From the NCBI GenBank assembly GCA_002483865.1, contig DLIT01000155.1:4392-31636 (forward strand): DNA of 27,245 nt, written 5' to 3'. This DNA is from Brevundimonas sp. UBA7635. Lineage in GTDB: Bacteria > Pseudomonadota > Alphaproteobacteria > Caulobacterales > Caulobacteraceae. Under the pieces are notes generated by a model, which searched no databases, was not told where the DNA came from, and worked only from the letters and a program-made list of their open reading frames with translations. Positions 7,019-15,812 of the stretch are shown in pieces; position 1 is the stretch's first letter; each line of letters begins with the position of its first letter. The translations under genes were made by a program, and so were the position numbers.

Positions 7019-7189
7019 ATGACTGACAAGCCCGACGCCCCTGCTTCCGCCAACGAAACCCCAGCACAAAAGGCGCTGCGCCTGAAACAGGCGAAGCTGG
7101 CCGCCCGGTCACAACCGGGCAGCGGGTTCAAACTGACGCAGGAAGCGCGCCCCAAGGCTGGCACGTCCAAGCCCTGGATGACGCGATAG
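7019..7189 (+). CDS. Small basic protein of 56 residues, function unknown
   Basis: An ATG at 7019 preceded by GAGAGG, a good Shine-Dalgarno, opens 56 codons to a TAG at 7187-7189. The N-terminal 15 residues are Pro/Ala/Glu-rich and probably disordered (MTDKPDAPASANETPA). Then comes a basic helix, QKALRLKQAKLAAR. A Lys/Gly/Pro-rich tail ends in SKPWMTR. There is no signal peptide or membrane segment. Codon use is GC-rich like that of its neighbours. It stands alone between the gltA terminator and the convergent lpxB. The lysine/arginine-rich helix could bind nucleic acid or a partner protein, but this is only a guess. I recall similar short proteins ending in PWM(S/T)R in Caulobacterales without known function. 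Confidence 0.7.
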   Translation: MTDKPDAPASANETPAQKALRLKQAKLAARSQPGSGFKLTQEARPKAGTSKPWMTR

Positions 7190-7238
7190 TTCGACGGAGG
7201 TCGGTAGCGCCTGGCAAGGATAGAACTCGCCTAAAGCC

Positions 7239-8411
7239 TCACTGGGCCTTCGTCTTTCGGTCAAGAACCTCGATCACGGCATCGGCCGCAAGTTCCGAAG
7301 GATTGGCCCCGCCGCGCCCCATCCGGTCCAGAACAGCCATCTGCCGCTGAGCCTGATCCGCCGCGCGCGTTGGATCAGTGAGCAGCGGCTGCACTGCGCC
7401 GACCAGCACGTCGGGCGTGGCATCATGCTGAATGAATTCCGGCGCGATCATTTCATCGGCAGCCAGATTCAGGATGGTGATATACTTCGCCGTCACCAGC
7501 CACTTCATCAGCACATAGGACAGGCTGTCGATCTTGTAGGCAATGACCATGGGCGTGCCAGCCAGGGCAATCTCGGTCGAAACTGTTCCGCTGGTCGCTA
7601 GTGCTGCCGTGGCCGCCTTCATGGCATCATACTTGTCCGCCTCAGCCACCAGGTGGGCGCGAAAAGGCCAGGCGGCGACGCGCGAAGTGACCGCATCCGC
7701 CACCGTCCCCGCCGCCACCACGGCAATCTCAAGCCCCGCCACAGTGCGTTTTAGCCGCAGCGCCGTTTCCTCATAAACCGGCGTCATCCGCTCGATCTCG
7801 CTGGGACGACTGCCCGGCAACACCAGCAACAGGGGCGCACCGGCGGCGATGCCGCGCTGGGCGCGGAAGCGGACACCATCCGCCTGGCTCATGTCGACGT
7901 GCAGGGCCTGTGACCCCACAACTGTGGTCGCCAATCCCTCTTTTTCGAACCAGGGCGCATCAATGGGATAGAGCGCAAGCAGATGGTCCACGCTGTTAGC
8001 CAGAACCTTGGCCCGCTTTGGCCGCGATGCCCAGACCTGGGGCCCGACGTACTTGATCAGCGGCACCCCCGGCAGCGCCTTTCTGAGTTGCTGTGCCACC
8101 CGAATGGTAAAGCCCCAGCTGTCGATCAGAACCACGGCGTCAGGCCGTTCAGCCTGGGCCAGGACCACGGTCTCGGCTACCCGGCGCTTGACCAGGCCAT
8201 AGGCCTTGATCCCCTCGATCCAGCCCAGGATCGACAGCTCGGCGATATCGAAGGGGCTTTGCACCCCCTGTTCGGCCATGCGGGGTCCACCCACGCCCAC
8301 GAAACTGACATCATCAGCCAGGCGCTGTTTCAGGCTGATCGCCAGGCCAGCCCCCAGGGCGTCGCCCGAGGCTTCGGCGGCCACCAGCATGATCTTCATC
8401 GGCCGGTTCAT
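7239..8411 (-). CDS. lpxB: Lipid-A-disaccharide synthase
   Basis: A 390-residue glycosyltransferase (family GT19) that joins UDP-2,3-diacylglucosamine to lipid X, forming the beta-1,6 disaccharide backbone of lipid A at the inner face of the inner membrane. The N-terminus has the family signature IMLVAAEASGDALGAGL. YVGPQVWASRPKR and LVLPGSRPSEIERM are further LpxB-typical blocks, and AGTPMVIAYK lies in the nucleotide-sugar binding half. The ATG at 8411 overlaps the lpxI stop as ATGA, which supports this start; Met5 (MKIMLVAAE) is the alternative. It is the last gene of the envelope cluster and converges on the small gene at 7019-7189. I found no obvious terminator in the 49 bp between them. 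Confidence 0.96.
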   Translation of the reverse strand: MNRPMKIMLVAAEASGDALGAGLAISLKQRLADDVSFVGVGGPRMAEQGVQSPFDIAELSILGWIEGIKAYGLVKRRVAETVVLAQAERPDAVVLIDSWGFTIRVAQQLRKALPGVPLIKYVGPQVWASRPKRAKVLANSVDHLLALYPIDAPWFEKEGLATTVVGSQALHVDMSQADGVRFRAQRGIAAGAPLLLVLPGSRPSEIERMTPVYEETALRLKRTVAGLEIAVVAAGTVADAVTSRVAAWPFRAHLVAEADKYDAMKAATAALATSGTVSTEIALAGTPMVIAYKIDSLSYVLMKWLVTAKYITILNLAADEMIAPEFIQHDATPDVLVGAVQPLLTDPTRAADQAQRQMAVLDRMGRGGANPSELAADAVIEVLDRKTKAQ

Positions 8412-9250
8412 GCCTCACCCCAGACAAACAGGCCCAGACGGTCAGCCGTCTCGCGAATGGCATCGCGGTCGATCAGGATCAGCCTGCCGCTTCGCCCGGC
8501 AATCCCGGCAAGCCCGGCCGCAGCGGCCAGTTCGACCGTCCGGGGCCCGATCACCGGCATATCGACACGCAGATCCTGGATCGGCTTTGGAGCCTTACCC
8601 AGCGCCCCCTTGAAAGCGCCCGGCCGACCCCGCAGGTCCGCTGGCAGGCCGGCAACCCGCACCAGCATGGCATCCGTGCCCTCCTGGGCCTCGACCGCCA
8701 GCACCAGGCCATCGCAGACAACCGCCCCCTGCCCGATATCCAGTTCTCCCGATTTTTCCGCGACATGCAGGGATTTCTGAAGGTCCCGCATCTGGTCGGG
8801 CGTCGGCACGACTGCGCCCAGAGCACCTGCGCTCAGGGCCTCGCCGCCCAACAGGTCATCGGCACCCTCGACGGCAAAGCCTTCCTGCTCGAATACGGAC
8901 AGGATCTTGCGCAGCAGGGCATCGTCGCCCTTCGTCGCTGCGGCGATGATGCCGGGAAGCAGACTTGCGCCCTTAAGATCAGGCTTCAAGCTCTTGAAAT
9001 CAGGGCGGTTCACATAACCTGCCAAACAAATGGCACCGCAGCCCTCAGCCTTGATGGCTTTCAGAATACGGCCGATCTCGGCCATGCCAAAGTCGCCGCC
9101 GGGCCAGCGGGCCAGATGGCTGTCGCCATCGGCAAAGCCCGCCAGCCGGACGATGTAGATGGCCCGGCCTTCCTGCTCGCACCGGGCCGCGATCTTGCCC
9201 GGCAGGTCCCCACTGCCGGCGATCAGGGCCAGCTTGGGCTTCGTGGTCAT
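8408..9250 (-). CDS. lpxI: UDP-2,3-diacylglucosamine pyrophosphatase, LpxI type
   Basis: A 280-residue enzyme that hydrolyses UDP-2,3-diacylglucosamine to lipid X and UMP, the fourth step of lipid A synthesis. It belongs to the DUF1009/LpxI family, first characterised in Caulobacter crescentus and unrelated to LpxH, which does the same job in E. coli. Visible family blocks are LALIAGSGDLPGKIA at the N-terminus, GYVNRPDFKSLKPD, and the C-terminal half with DMPVIGPRTVELAAAAG. I choose the ATG at 9250, whose ATGA overlaps the lpxA stop; a longer reading from 9268 would lie within the end of lpxA. Its position between lpxA and lpxB fits its pathway step. Confidence 0.95.
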   Translation of the reverse strand: MTTKPKLALIAGSGDLPGKIAARCEQEGRAIYIVRLAGFADGDSHLARWPGGDFGMAEIGRILKAIKAEGCGAICLAGYVNRPDFKSLKPDLKGASLLPGIIAAATKGDDALLRKILSVFEQEGFAVEGADDLLGGEALSAGALGAVVPTPDQMRDLQKSLHVAEKSGELDIGQGAVVCDGLVLAVEAQEGTDAMLVRVAGLPADLRGRPGAFKGALGKAPKPIQDLRVDMPVIGPRTVELAAAAGLAGIAGRSGRLILIDRDAIRETADRLGLFVWGEA

Positions 9251-10035
9251 GCGTGATCCGGCAGGCACAGCGGGCGCTTGGCCCCGTTACGGATAAAGGC
9301 CACAATCTCCATGATCTCAGGCAGATCGGCATAGTCACGCTCAACGCCGTCCAGACGATCAGCGAACACGCCCCCGCCCTCGAACAGCTCGCGGTAGGCA
9401 GCCAACAGACGACGCACAGCGTCCTTGCCATAGCCCTTGCGCTTCAACCCGATCAGGTTCAGCCCGTGCAGGCTGGCGTGGTTGCCCCAGGCCGAGCCAT
9501 AGGGGATGACGTCGCGCGTCACGGCGGCCAGGCCACCGACGATGGCCCCCTGCCCCACGCGGCCATTCTGATGCACGGCGCACAGGCCGCCCAGGAAGAC
9601 CCTGTCGCCCACCTGAGCATGACCGCCCAGGGTGGCATTATTGGCCATGACTACATAGTCTCCGACGACGCAGTCGTGTCCGACATGGGCCCCGGTCATG
9701 AACAGGCCGTTCGAGCCAACCCTGGTCACGCCCGTCCCCTGCGGCGTACCGCGGTTAAAGGTAGCGTGCTCACGGATCACATTGTCGCTGCCGATTTCCA
9801 GACGAACCGGCTCACCCTTGTAACCATTGTGCTGCGGATCGCCGCCGATGACCGCAAACGGATGGATGACCGTGCGAGCCCCCACCGTCGTGTCCTGCTG
9901 GACGACCACGTGGCTGACCAGCCTGACGCCGTCCGCCAGGGTGACATTGGGACCAACGACGCACCACGGGCCAATCCGGACGTCCTGACCCAGGACCGCC
10001 GTGTCATCGACAATGGCTGTCGGGTGAATGGTCAC
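9247..10035 (-). CDS. lpxA: UDP-N-acetylglucosamine acyltransferase
   Basis: A 262-residue enzyme carrying out the first step of lipid A synthesis: transfer of a 3-hydroxyacyl chain from acyl carrier protein to the 3-OH of UDP-GlcNAc in the cytoplasm. The first two thirds are hexapeptide repeats of the left-handed beta-helix type (for example VRIGPWCVVGPNVTL). The catalytic His is His120 in MTGAHVGHDCVVGD. The C-terminal helical part (GLKRKGYGKDAVRRLLAAYRELF) is typical of LpxA. The start codon is GTG, overlapping the fabZ stop as GTGA. Length is that of the usual family member. Confidence 0.97.
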   Translation of the reverse strand: MTIHPTAIVDDTAVLGQDVRIGPWCVVGPNVTLADGVRLVSHVVVQQDTTVGARTVIHPFAVIGGDPQHNGYKGEPVRLEIGSDNVIREHATFNRGTPQGTGVTRVGSNGLFMTGAHVGHDCVVGDYVVMANNATLGGHAQVGDRVFLGGLCAVHQNGRVGQGAIVGGLAAVTRDVIPYGSAWGNHASLHGLNLIGLKRKGYGKDAVRRLLAAYRELFEGGGVFADRLDGVERDYADLPEIMEIVAFIRNGAKRPLCLPDHA

Positions 10036-10496
10036 GCCGCGGGCTCCTCGACCTTGACGACCATGGCCATGAACTCGGCCTCGGCGGCCAGCTTGCCGTC
10101 GATGAAGGTCTCGCCCCGGAACTTGTAGGCATCGCCGCGCGCACGCAGGACCTTGACCTCCATGCGCAACTGATCACCCGGACGCGCCGGCTTGCGGAAG
10201 CGCACGCCGTCGATCGACATGAACATGATGACCTTGTCCGCCACGGCCACATCCAGGGTCTTGGACATCAGCAGGGCCCCCGTCTGGGCCATAGCCTCGA
10301 CGATCAGGACGCCCGGCATGACCGGATCAATGGGGAAGTGGCCAGGGAAAAAGGGCTCGTTGTGGCTGACGTTCTTGATCCCGGTGATCGAGGTTGCCGG
10401 GACGAAGTTCTCGGCCTTGTCCACCAGGAGGAAGGGATAGCGGTGGGGCAGGCGCCGCATCACTTCGGCATAGTCGATCTTGATGTCTTCGCTCAT
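10032..10496 (-). CDS. fabZ: 3-hydroxyacyl-ACP dehydratase FabZ
   Basis: A 154-residue hot-dog-fold enzyme that dehydrates 3-hydroxyacyl-ACP to trans-2-enoyl-ACP in fatty-acid elongation. HRYPFLLVD at 18-26 is the FabZ N-terminal signature. His53 in PGHFPIDPVMPGV and Glu67 in VEAMAQTGALL are the catalytic pair. It lies between lpxD and lpxA, as in most Gram-negatives. The placement is meaningful because FabZ competes with LpxA and LpxD for the same hydroxyacyl-ACP pool. The ATG overlaps the lpxD stop by 4 nt. Confidence 0.97.
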   Translation of the reverse strand: MSEDIKIDYAEVMRRLPHRYPFLLVDKAENFVPATSITGIKNVSHNEPFFPGHFPIDPVMPGVLIVEAMAQTGALLMSKTLDVAVADKVIMFMSIDGVRFRKPARPGDQLRMEVKVLRARGDAYKFRGETFIDGKLAAEAEFMAMVVKVEEPAA

Positions 10497-11506
10497 GCTT
10501 CTTTCGAGCCTTTACGCTGGGATGCCTGTTTCGACAGCCAGACGGCTTCTCTCAGGGATTGTCTAAGGGGCTTGGCCGGATAGCCGGACCAGGTCTCGCC
10601 AGCCGGGACATCGGCCAGGACCCCGGCACCGGCGGCAATACGCGCGCCCGTTCCGATGGTTATGTGGTCACCCACGCCGGCCCGTCCGCCAAAGATACAG
10701 TTGTCGCCTGTGACGACCGAGCCTGAAATACCCGTGTGCGCGGCCATCAGGTTGTTGCGACCGATCTGACAGTTGTGGCCGATCATGACCAGGTTATCGA
10801 TCTTGGAGTTTTCACCAATGACCGTGTCGTCATAGGCTCCGCGGTCGATGCAGGCGTTGGCCCCGATGGTCACGCCGTCCTGAAGAATGACACGGCCCAG
10901 TTGCGGGATATCGACAGGCCCTGCCTTGGAGCCTGCCGCGCCAAACCCGGCCTCACCGATGCGCGCCCCGGCCAGCAGCTTGACCCGATCTCCGATCAGG
11001 GCAAAGCCGACGCTGACGTTGGCGCTGATGAAGCAGTCGCGGCCGATCTGGACGCCCGGGCCGATGACCGTATTGGCCCCGATGCGGGTGCCCCGACCAA
11101 TGCGCACGCCCTTGCCCAGGACAACGCCCGGCTCAATGACCACGCTGTCGTCCTCGACAGCCTCTTCCCGACTCGCCTGCTGATCCAGACGGATCGGATG
11201 GTGCAGCAAGGTCGAAGCCCGGGCCCACGACGCCTGGGCCTCAGCCGAAACAATGACGGCAGCGCCATCAGGCGCAAACTCGGCTGCTGCGGCGGGTACG
11301 ATCACGCACCCGGCCTGCGTCTGTTTCAGGGCCTCGGCGAACTTGCGATCGCCCATAAAAGCGATTGCGCCCCGGTCCGCACTGGACAGGGGCGCGACGG
11401 CGCTGATGACAACCTCGCCGCCCCGAAGGACCTCACCGCCGATTTTCTCGGCCAGCTCAGTCACCGTCAGGGGCGACAGGGTCTCAAAGAACCGGGAATC
11501 GGGCAT
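10493..11506 (-). CDS. lpxD: UDP-3-O-acyl-glucosamine N-acyltransferase
   Basis: A 337-residue enzyme adding the second (N-linked) hydroxyacyl chain in lipid A synthesis, working as a trimer in the cytoplasm. Residues 1-105 form the uridine-binding domain. From about 120 a run of hexapeptide repeats makes the left-handed beta-helix. His244 in MIGHNCQIG matches the catalytic histidine of the family, and a C-terminal helix closes the protein. The ATG at 11506 is 9 bp after the skp gene, and its stop overlaps the fabZ start. Confidence 0.96.
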   Translation of the reverse strand: MPDSRFFETLSPLTVTELAEKIGGEVLRGGEVVISAVAPLSSADRGAIAFMGDRKFAEALKQTQAGCVIVPAAAAEFAPDGAAVIVSAEAQASWARASTLLHHPIRLDQQASREEAVEDDSVVIEPGVVLGKGVRIGRGTRIGANTVIGPGVQIGRDCFISANVSVGFALIGDRVKLLAGARIGEAGFGAAGSKAGPVDIPQLGRVILQDGVTIGANACIDRGAYDDTVIGENSKIDNLVMIGHNCQIGRNNLMAAHTGISGSVVTGDNCIFGGRAGVGDHITIGTGARIAAGAGVLADVPAGETWSGYPAKPLRQSLREAVWLSKQASQRKGSKEA

Positions 11507-11515
11507 GGCCCAGTC

Positions 11516-12100
11516 TTAGGACTGCGGCTGGGCCGGGACCGGCATACGGTTGAACGACAGGGTCGGCAGGGCCGCGTTCAGACGCTGGATCACGGTCGGC
11601 GTCACATCCATGGCCGGGTTGACCAGGAAGGCACTTTCACGGTCGATCAGGATGCTGCAGCTGTTTTCCTGATAGACCGCGATCAGGATCGGCTCGATCG
11701 CTTCCGAGATCTTGCGGCGCTGTTCCGCCAAGGTGTAGCGCAACTCGGCATCGCGGGTCTGTTCCAGGACCTGCGCTTCCTGCGCGCGCTGCTGCAGGGC
11801 CTGGCGGCGCTGGTTAAGTTGATCAGCCGGCAGAGTCGAGGCTGAGGCCTGCAACGCCTGGAAGTCCGACTGCAGCGAAGTGGCATAGGGAGCGATCTCG
11901 CCTTGAACTTCTTGGGCCAGCTGCTCCATGCGGGCCTGCACAGCCTGACCGGCCGTTGATTGAGCCATGGCCAGTTGGTTGAAGTAGACGCACATGCCCG
12001 GGATGGCAGCGCCGTGCGAAGCGGGGCCCTGAGCCTGGGCCATGGCCGAAGTCGCGGCGAACGAAACAAGCGCGGCAGCGCCAATAGCAAACAGTTTCAT
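11516..12100 (-). CDS. skp: Skp/OmpH-family periplasmic chaperone
   Basis: A 194-residue protein with a clear signal peptide (MKLFAIGAAALVSFAATSAMAQ, cleavage after AMA). It is followed by a long Gln/Ala-rich coiled-coil region (about 55-135), as in the tentacles of Skp. The family-typical segment SILIDRESAFLVNPAMDVT lies near the C-terminus. Skp holds unfolded outer-membrane proteins in the periplasm on their way to BamA. Directly downstream of bamA and upstream of lpxD is its usual place. Shine-Dalgarno AAAGG precedes the ATG by 7 nt. Confidence 0.92.
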   Translation of the reverse strand: MKLFAIGAAALVSFAATSAMAQAQGPASHGAAIPGMCVYFNQLAMAQSTAGQAVQARMEQLAQEVQGEIAPYATSLQSDFQALQASASTLPADQLNQRRQALQQRAQEAQVLEQTRDAELRYTLAEQRRKISEAIEPILIAVYQENSCSILIDRESAFLVNPAMDVTPTVIQRLNAALPTLSFNRMPVPAQPQS

Positions 12101-12132
12101 CTTGAACCTTTATGGCAGGCTATAAGCTGCTG

Positions 12133-14574
12133 TTAGAACTGGGTCGAGGTGGAGAAACGGAAGGTCTCGGTCTTGTCGTAGTCTTCCTTCGACAGAACCT
12201 TGGACAGGTCGAAACGGATAGGGCCCATCGGCGAACGCCAGTGAATACTCAGGCCCGCCGCAGCCCGCAGCGATAGCTCATCCACAATGTTCGGATTGGG
12301 CAGGCCAGTCGTGCGGTCGATCATGTAGCGATCGTCCAGCATACCGATGGTGCCAACGTCGGCAAAGACCGAGGTCTTGATGCCATATTCCTCGGGCAGA
12401 TAGTTTGGCACCGTCATTTCGATTGTGCCAATGGCATAGAAGTTGCCGCCTAGGGCGTCGGTCGTGGTCAGGTCGCGAGCCCCCATACCGGCCGTCTCGA
12501 AGCCACGGAAGCTGTTGCCGCCCTTGAAGAAGCGGTCGTTGATGCGGATCGGGTCGCCGTTCCAGCCACTGATGTAGCCCGCCGACCCCTGCAGCGTCAC
12601 GACCCAGCGCGGGCTGAAGCCATAGTACCAGGCCCCCTCCATCTCGGTCTTGATATAGTTCACGTCCCCGCCCACACCGGCAAAGTCCTGGCGGATGGAG
12701 CCGGACCAGCCACGTGTCGGACGCACCGGATCATTGGCGCGGTTGACGTTCAGCGTATAGCCGATGGCCGAGTTCATATAGGCCCCGGCCTGATCGCACA
12801 GGGTCGAATAGGCCCCCGACGAACCGGTGCAGTAGCCGGCCGGAATGATGACCTCGTCGTCCTTCAGGAAGTAACGCAGGCTCAGCGCCGAATAGGAGTT
12901 GAGCGGGTAGGTCAGGCGCACACCCGCACCGGTCGAGCGCCAGTCATAGGACGAGTACTCGCTCAGATCATAACGGGTGTGGAACAGGTCGAAGCCCGCG
13001 CGCAGGTCACGGCCCATGAACTTGGGCTCGGTGAAACGGAAGTCGACCTGCTGGCGCAGCGAACCCCATTCCGCGCGGGCAACAAAGTTCTGGCCGCGTC
13101 CCCGGAAGTTGCGCTCGGTAATGCCCAGGTTCAGCATGAAGCTGTCGACCGAGCTGAAGCCGGCACCCACCGACAGCTCGCCGGTCGGCTGTTCCTCGAC
13201 CGTCACGTTGACGATTGACCGATCCGGGGCGCTGCCCCGGGTTTCTTCGATCTTCACATCCTTGAAGAAGCCCAGGCCGCGCAAATTATTACGCGAGCGC
13301 TCAACCAGCGAACGGTTGAAGGCATCGCCCTCACCCACCGCCAGTTCGCGACGGATCACGGAGTCGAGGGTGCGGGTGTTACCGACCACATTGATGCGGT
13401 CGATATAGACGCGCTGGCCTTCCTTGACGTTGAAGGTCACATCGACCGTGTCCGTCTCGGGATTGGCGCGATAGGTCGGGTTGATCTCGACGAAGGCATA
13501 ACCGGCCGAACCGGCGGCAAAGGTCAGGGTATCGACAGCCCGCTCGATGCGGTCGCTCTCATACAGGTCGCCTGAACGGATCGGCAGCAGGCGGGTCAGG
13601 AAGTCGCCATTCAGACGGTCGCTTTCCGTGACAACCTTGACTTCGCCAAAGTTGTAACGATCACCCTCATCGACGGTGAAGGTGATGCCGAACGCCTGGT
13701 TGTCGGGCTTCAGCTCGGCAATCGAGGACAGGATCCGGAAATCATAATAGCCACGGTTCAGGTAGAACTTGCGCAGCTGCTCTCGGTCATAATCGATCCG
13801 GTTCGGGTCGAAATTGTCGTTCGAACTGAACAGGCGCCAGAACTGCGACTGCTTTGTTACCATGACCTCGCGCAGATCGTTGTCCGAGAAGGCCTCATTG
13901 CCCAGGAAGGTGATGGCTGCGACCCCGGTCTCGGGGCCCTCGTCGATTTCGAAGACGATATCGACGCGGTTCTGTTCCAGCTGGACCAGCTTGGGCGTCA
14001 CGGTCGCCGAGATCCGGCCCGACAAACGGTACAGTTCGACGATCTTGCCGACGTCTTCCTGCACCCGAGCGCGGGTATAGATGCCACGCGGACGGATGGT
14101 GACCTCATCGCGCAGCTTCTTTTCGGTCAGGGCCTTGTTACCTTCAAAGGTGACCTGGTTGATGATCGGATTTTCAACAATCTCGACCACCAGATCGCCA
14201 TTCGGCTGAAGGCCCAGCTGAACGTTCGCGAACAGGTTGGTGCGCGACAGGGTCCGCACGGCCAGGTCGATCGTGACCGCATCGATCATGTCACCGGGCT
14301 GGATCGGCAGATAGGACAGGACCGTGGTCGCATCGATGCGCTGGTTCCCACGAACCAGGATACGGTTCACCTGGGCGCGATCGTCGGCCGGTGCCACGGT
14401 GACCTGCGGATCAGCCTGCGCCGGGGCCTGTTGCGCCAAAGCGGGACCAACCAGGCCGGCAGCAACGGCAAGAGCCAAAACGCTCGGTCCAAGGATACGG
14501 CCACGTGCTCTGTTCATAGGGTGACTATCGCTCTTGGGCATACGTTGAACCATCGGGGGCTGGCGTCGGCTCAT
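12133..14574 (-). CDS. bamA: BamA, outer-membrane protein assembly factor
   Basis: An Omp85-family protein of 813 residues that folds and inserts beta-barrel proteins into the outer membrane. After a signal sequence (core GPSVLALAVAAGLVGPALAQ) come five POTRA domains (about 65-430), with repeated patterns such as VNRILVRGNQRI, INQVTFEGNK and YIDRINVVGN. The barrel follows, carrying the lid-lock motif as SFRGFETAG and ending in the aromatic-terminal TSTQF. The ATG at 14574 overlaps the rseP stop as ATGA. An internal Met20 (14517) would give a more ordinary signal peptide and is a credible alternative start. Two cysteines near residues 581 and 593 lie in one predicted extracellular loop. Confidence 0.96.
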   Translation of the reverse strand: MSRRQPPMVQRMPKSDSHPMNRARGRILGPSVLALAVAAGLVGPALAQQAPAQADPQVTVAPADDRAQVNRILVRGNQRIDATTVLSYLPIQPGDMIDAVTIDLAVRTLSRTNLFANVQLGLQPNGDLVVEIVENPIINQVTFEGNKALTEKKLRDEVTIRPRGIYTRARVQEDVGKIVELYRLSGRISATVTPKLVQLEQNRVDIVFEIDEGPETGVAAITFLGNEAFSDNDLREVMVTKQSQFWRLFSSNDNFDPNRIDYDREQLRKFYLNRGYYDFRILSSIAELKPDNQAFGITFTVDEGDRYNFGEVKVVTESDRLNGDFLTRLLPIRSGDLYESDRIERAVDTLTFAAGSAGYAFVEINPTYRANPETDTVDVTFNVKEGQRVYIDRINVVGNTRTLDSVIRRELAVGEGDAFNRSLVERSRNNLRGLGFFKDVKIEETRGSAPDRSIVNVTVEEQPTGELSVGAGFSSVDSFMLNLGITERNFRGRGQNFVARAEWGSLRQQVDFRFTEPKFMGRDLRAGFDLFHTRYDLSEYSSYDWRSTGAGVRLTYPLNSYSALSLRYFLKDDEVIIPAGYCTGSSGAYSTLCDQAGAYMNSAIGYTLNVNRANDPVRPTRGWSGSIRQDFAGVGGDVNYIKTEMEGAWYYGFSPRWVVTLQGSAGYISGWNGDPIRINDRFFKGGNSFRGFETAGMGARDLTTTDALGGNFYAIGTIEMTVPNYLPEEYGIKTSVFADVGTIGMLDDRYMIDRTTGLPNPNIVDELSLRAAAGLSIHWRSPMGPIRFDLSKVLSKEDYDKTETFRFSTSTQF

Positions 14575-15788
14575 GAAGCGAGCCCGCCGAGGAATTTGAA
14601 GAAATTGAGTTTCTGAATGTCGTTCCAGGTCGCGAACAACATTAAACTGACCAGCAGCGCAAGGCCAATGCGATATCCGGCTTCCTGGATTCGGGCGGCC
14701 AGCGGACGGCGAGCCACGGCCTCGTAGGCGTAAAACATCAGGTGCCCCCCATCCAGAACCGGTATCGGAAGCAGATTTAGAAAACCAATTCCGATCGAAA
14801 GTATGGCAGCAAACTGAACAAGGGTCAGACCCAGGTTCTTGGCCGCCAGGACCGGATCAGGCGTGACGGCGACCGCCTGTTTGGTCAAGGCCCCGGAAGC
14901 CTTGGCCATCCCAAGCGGTCCGCTGAGCATGTCACCCGATTCGCGGCCGGTCAGGATGCGACCGATATAGGTGACGGTCGTCTCCAGCGTGGACCAGGTA
15001 ACCTTGACCCCCTGCCCTACGGCTTCAAGCGGGCCATAGCGAACATAGCGGACGTCGGCACGCGTGGCGGTCAGCATCAGACCAACGCGGCCAACCGCAA
15101 TGCGGCCAGCCAGCGGATCATCCTCGGTCCGGCGCTCGGGCGTGGCCACCAGCTGGACCGTGCCCGTCCCGCGCTCGACCGTGAAGCGAACGGGATCACC
15201 CGAGCTGAGGCTGACGACCCGAGTCACGTCCGTGCTGTCCTCGACCGTGCGGCCGTTGATGTGGGTGATCAGGTCACCGGCCTTAAACCCTGCGGCGGCG
15301 GCCGGGGAATCCGGCTGAACCTCGCCGACACGCGCCGGCCACTGCTGCACGCCCAGGAAGCTGAACAGGAGGGTAAAGATAAAGATGGCCAGGGCAAAGT
15401 TGGCCAGGGGCCCCCCGGCAACGATCAGGGCGCGCTGCCACAGCGGTTTGAAATAGAGAAGGCGCTGCTCGGCACCGGAGCCATGCTCGGCCTCTTCCTG
15501 ACGCTTCAGGGCCTCCAGCCCTTCCTTGTCGGGAACGCCCGTGGCATCCAGATCTCCCGAAAACTTTACATAGCCGCCCAGCGGCAGCCACCCCAGACGC
15601 CACTCGACCCCATGTCGATCCGTGCGACAGAAGATGGCCCGGCCAAAGCCGATGGAAAAGCGGTCGATCTTCACCCCGAACGCACGCGCGGTCAGGAAGT
15701 GCCCCAGCTCGTGGATCGTGACGATTACGGTCAGAACGATCAGGAAGGGCACAACATAGATCAGAGCCTGCCCTAGAAAGCCTAGCAT
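14571..15788 (-). CDS. rseP: RseP/MmpA-type site-2 zinc metalloprotease
   Basis: A 405-residue inner-membrane protease cutting within the membrane. HELGH (26-30) supplies two zinc ligands and the catalytic Glu, and the third ligand is in PIPVLDGGH near the C-terminus. A PDZ domain lies between, with ARVGEVQPDSPAAAAGFKAGD at its start; I see one PDZ clearly, not the two of E. coli RseP. In Caulobacter the orthologue MmpA degrades the membrane-bound remnant of the polarity factor PodJ, and in other bacteria RseP cleaves an anti-sigma factor. The frame opens at a TTG (15797), but the ATG at 15788 gives the normal N-terminus and better spacing from GGAG. It overlaps bamA by 4 nt. Confidence 0.95.
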   Translation of the reverse strand: MLGFLGQALIYVVPFLIVLTVIVTIHELGHFLTARAFGVKIDRFSIGFGRAIFCRTDRHGVEWRLGWLPLGGYVKFSGDLDATGVPDKEGLEALKRQEEAEHGSGAEQRLLYFKPLWQRALIVAGGPLANFALAIFIFTLLFSFLGVQQWPARVGEVQPDSPAAAAGFKAGDLITHINGRTVEDSTDVTRVVSLSSGDPVRFTVERGTGTVQLVATPERRTEDDPLAGRIAVGRVGLMLTATRADVRYVRYGPLEAVGQGVKVTWSTLETTVTYIGRILTGRESGDMLSGPLGMAKASGALTKQAVAVTPDPVLAAKNLGLTLVQFAAILSIGIGFLNLLPIPVLDGGHLMFYAYEAVARRPLAARIQEAGYRIGLALLVSLMLFATWNDIQKLNFFKFLGGLAS

Positions 15789-15812
15789 GCCAGTCAATGT
15801 CTCCGGTCGCCC

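Noticed and set aside
10736..11845. 369-codon + strand frame opposite lpxD and skp
   Set aside because: Shadow of two well-supported genes; no motif and no ribosome binding site.
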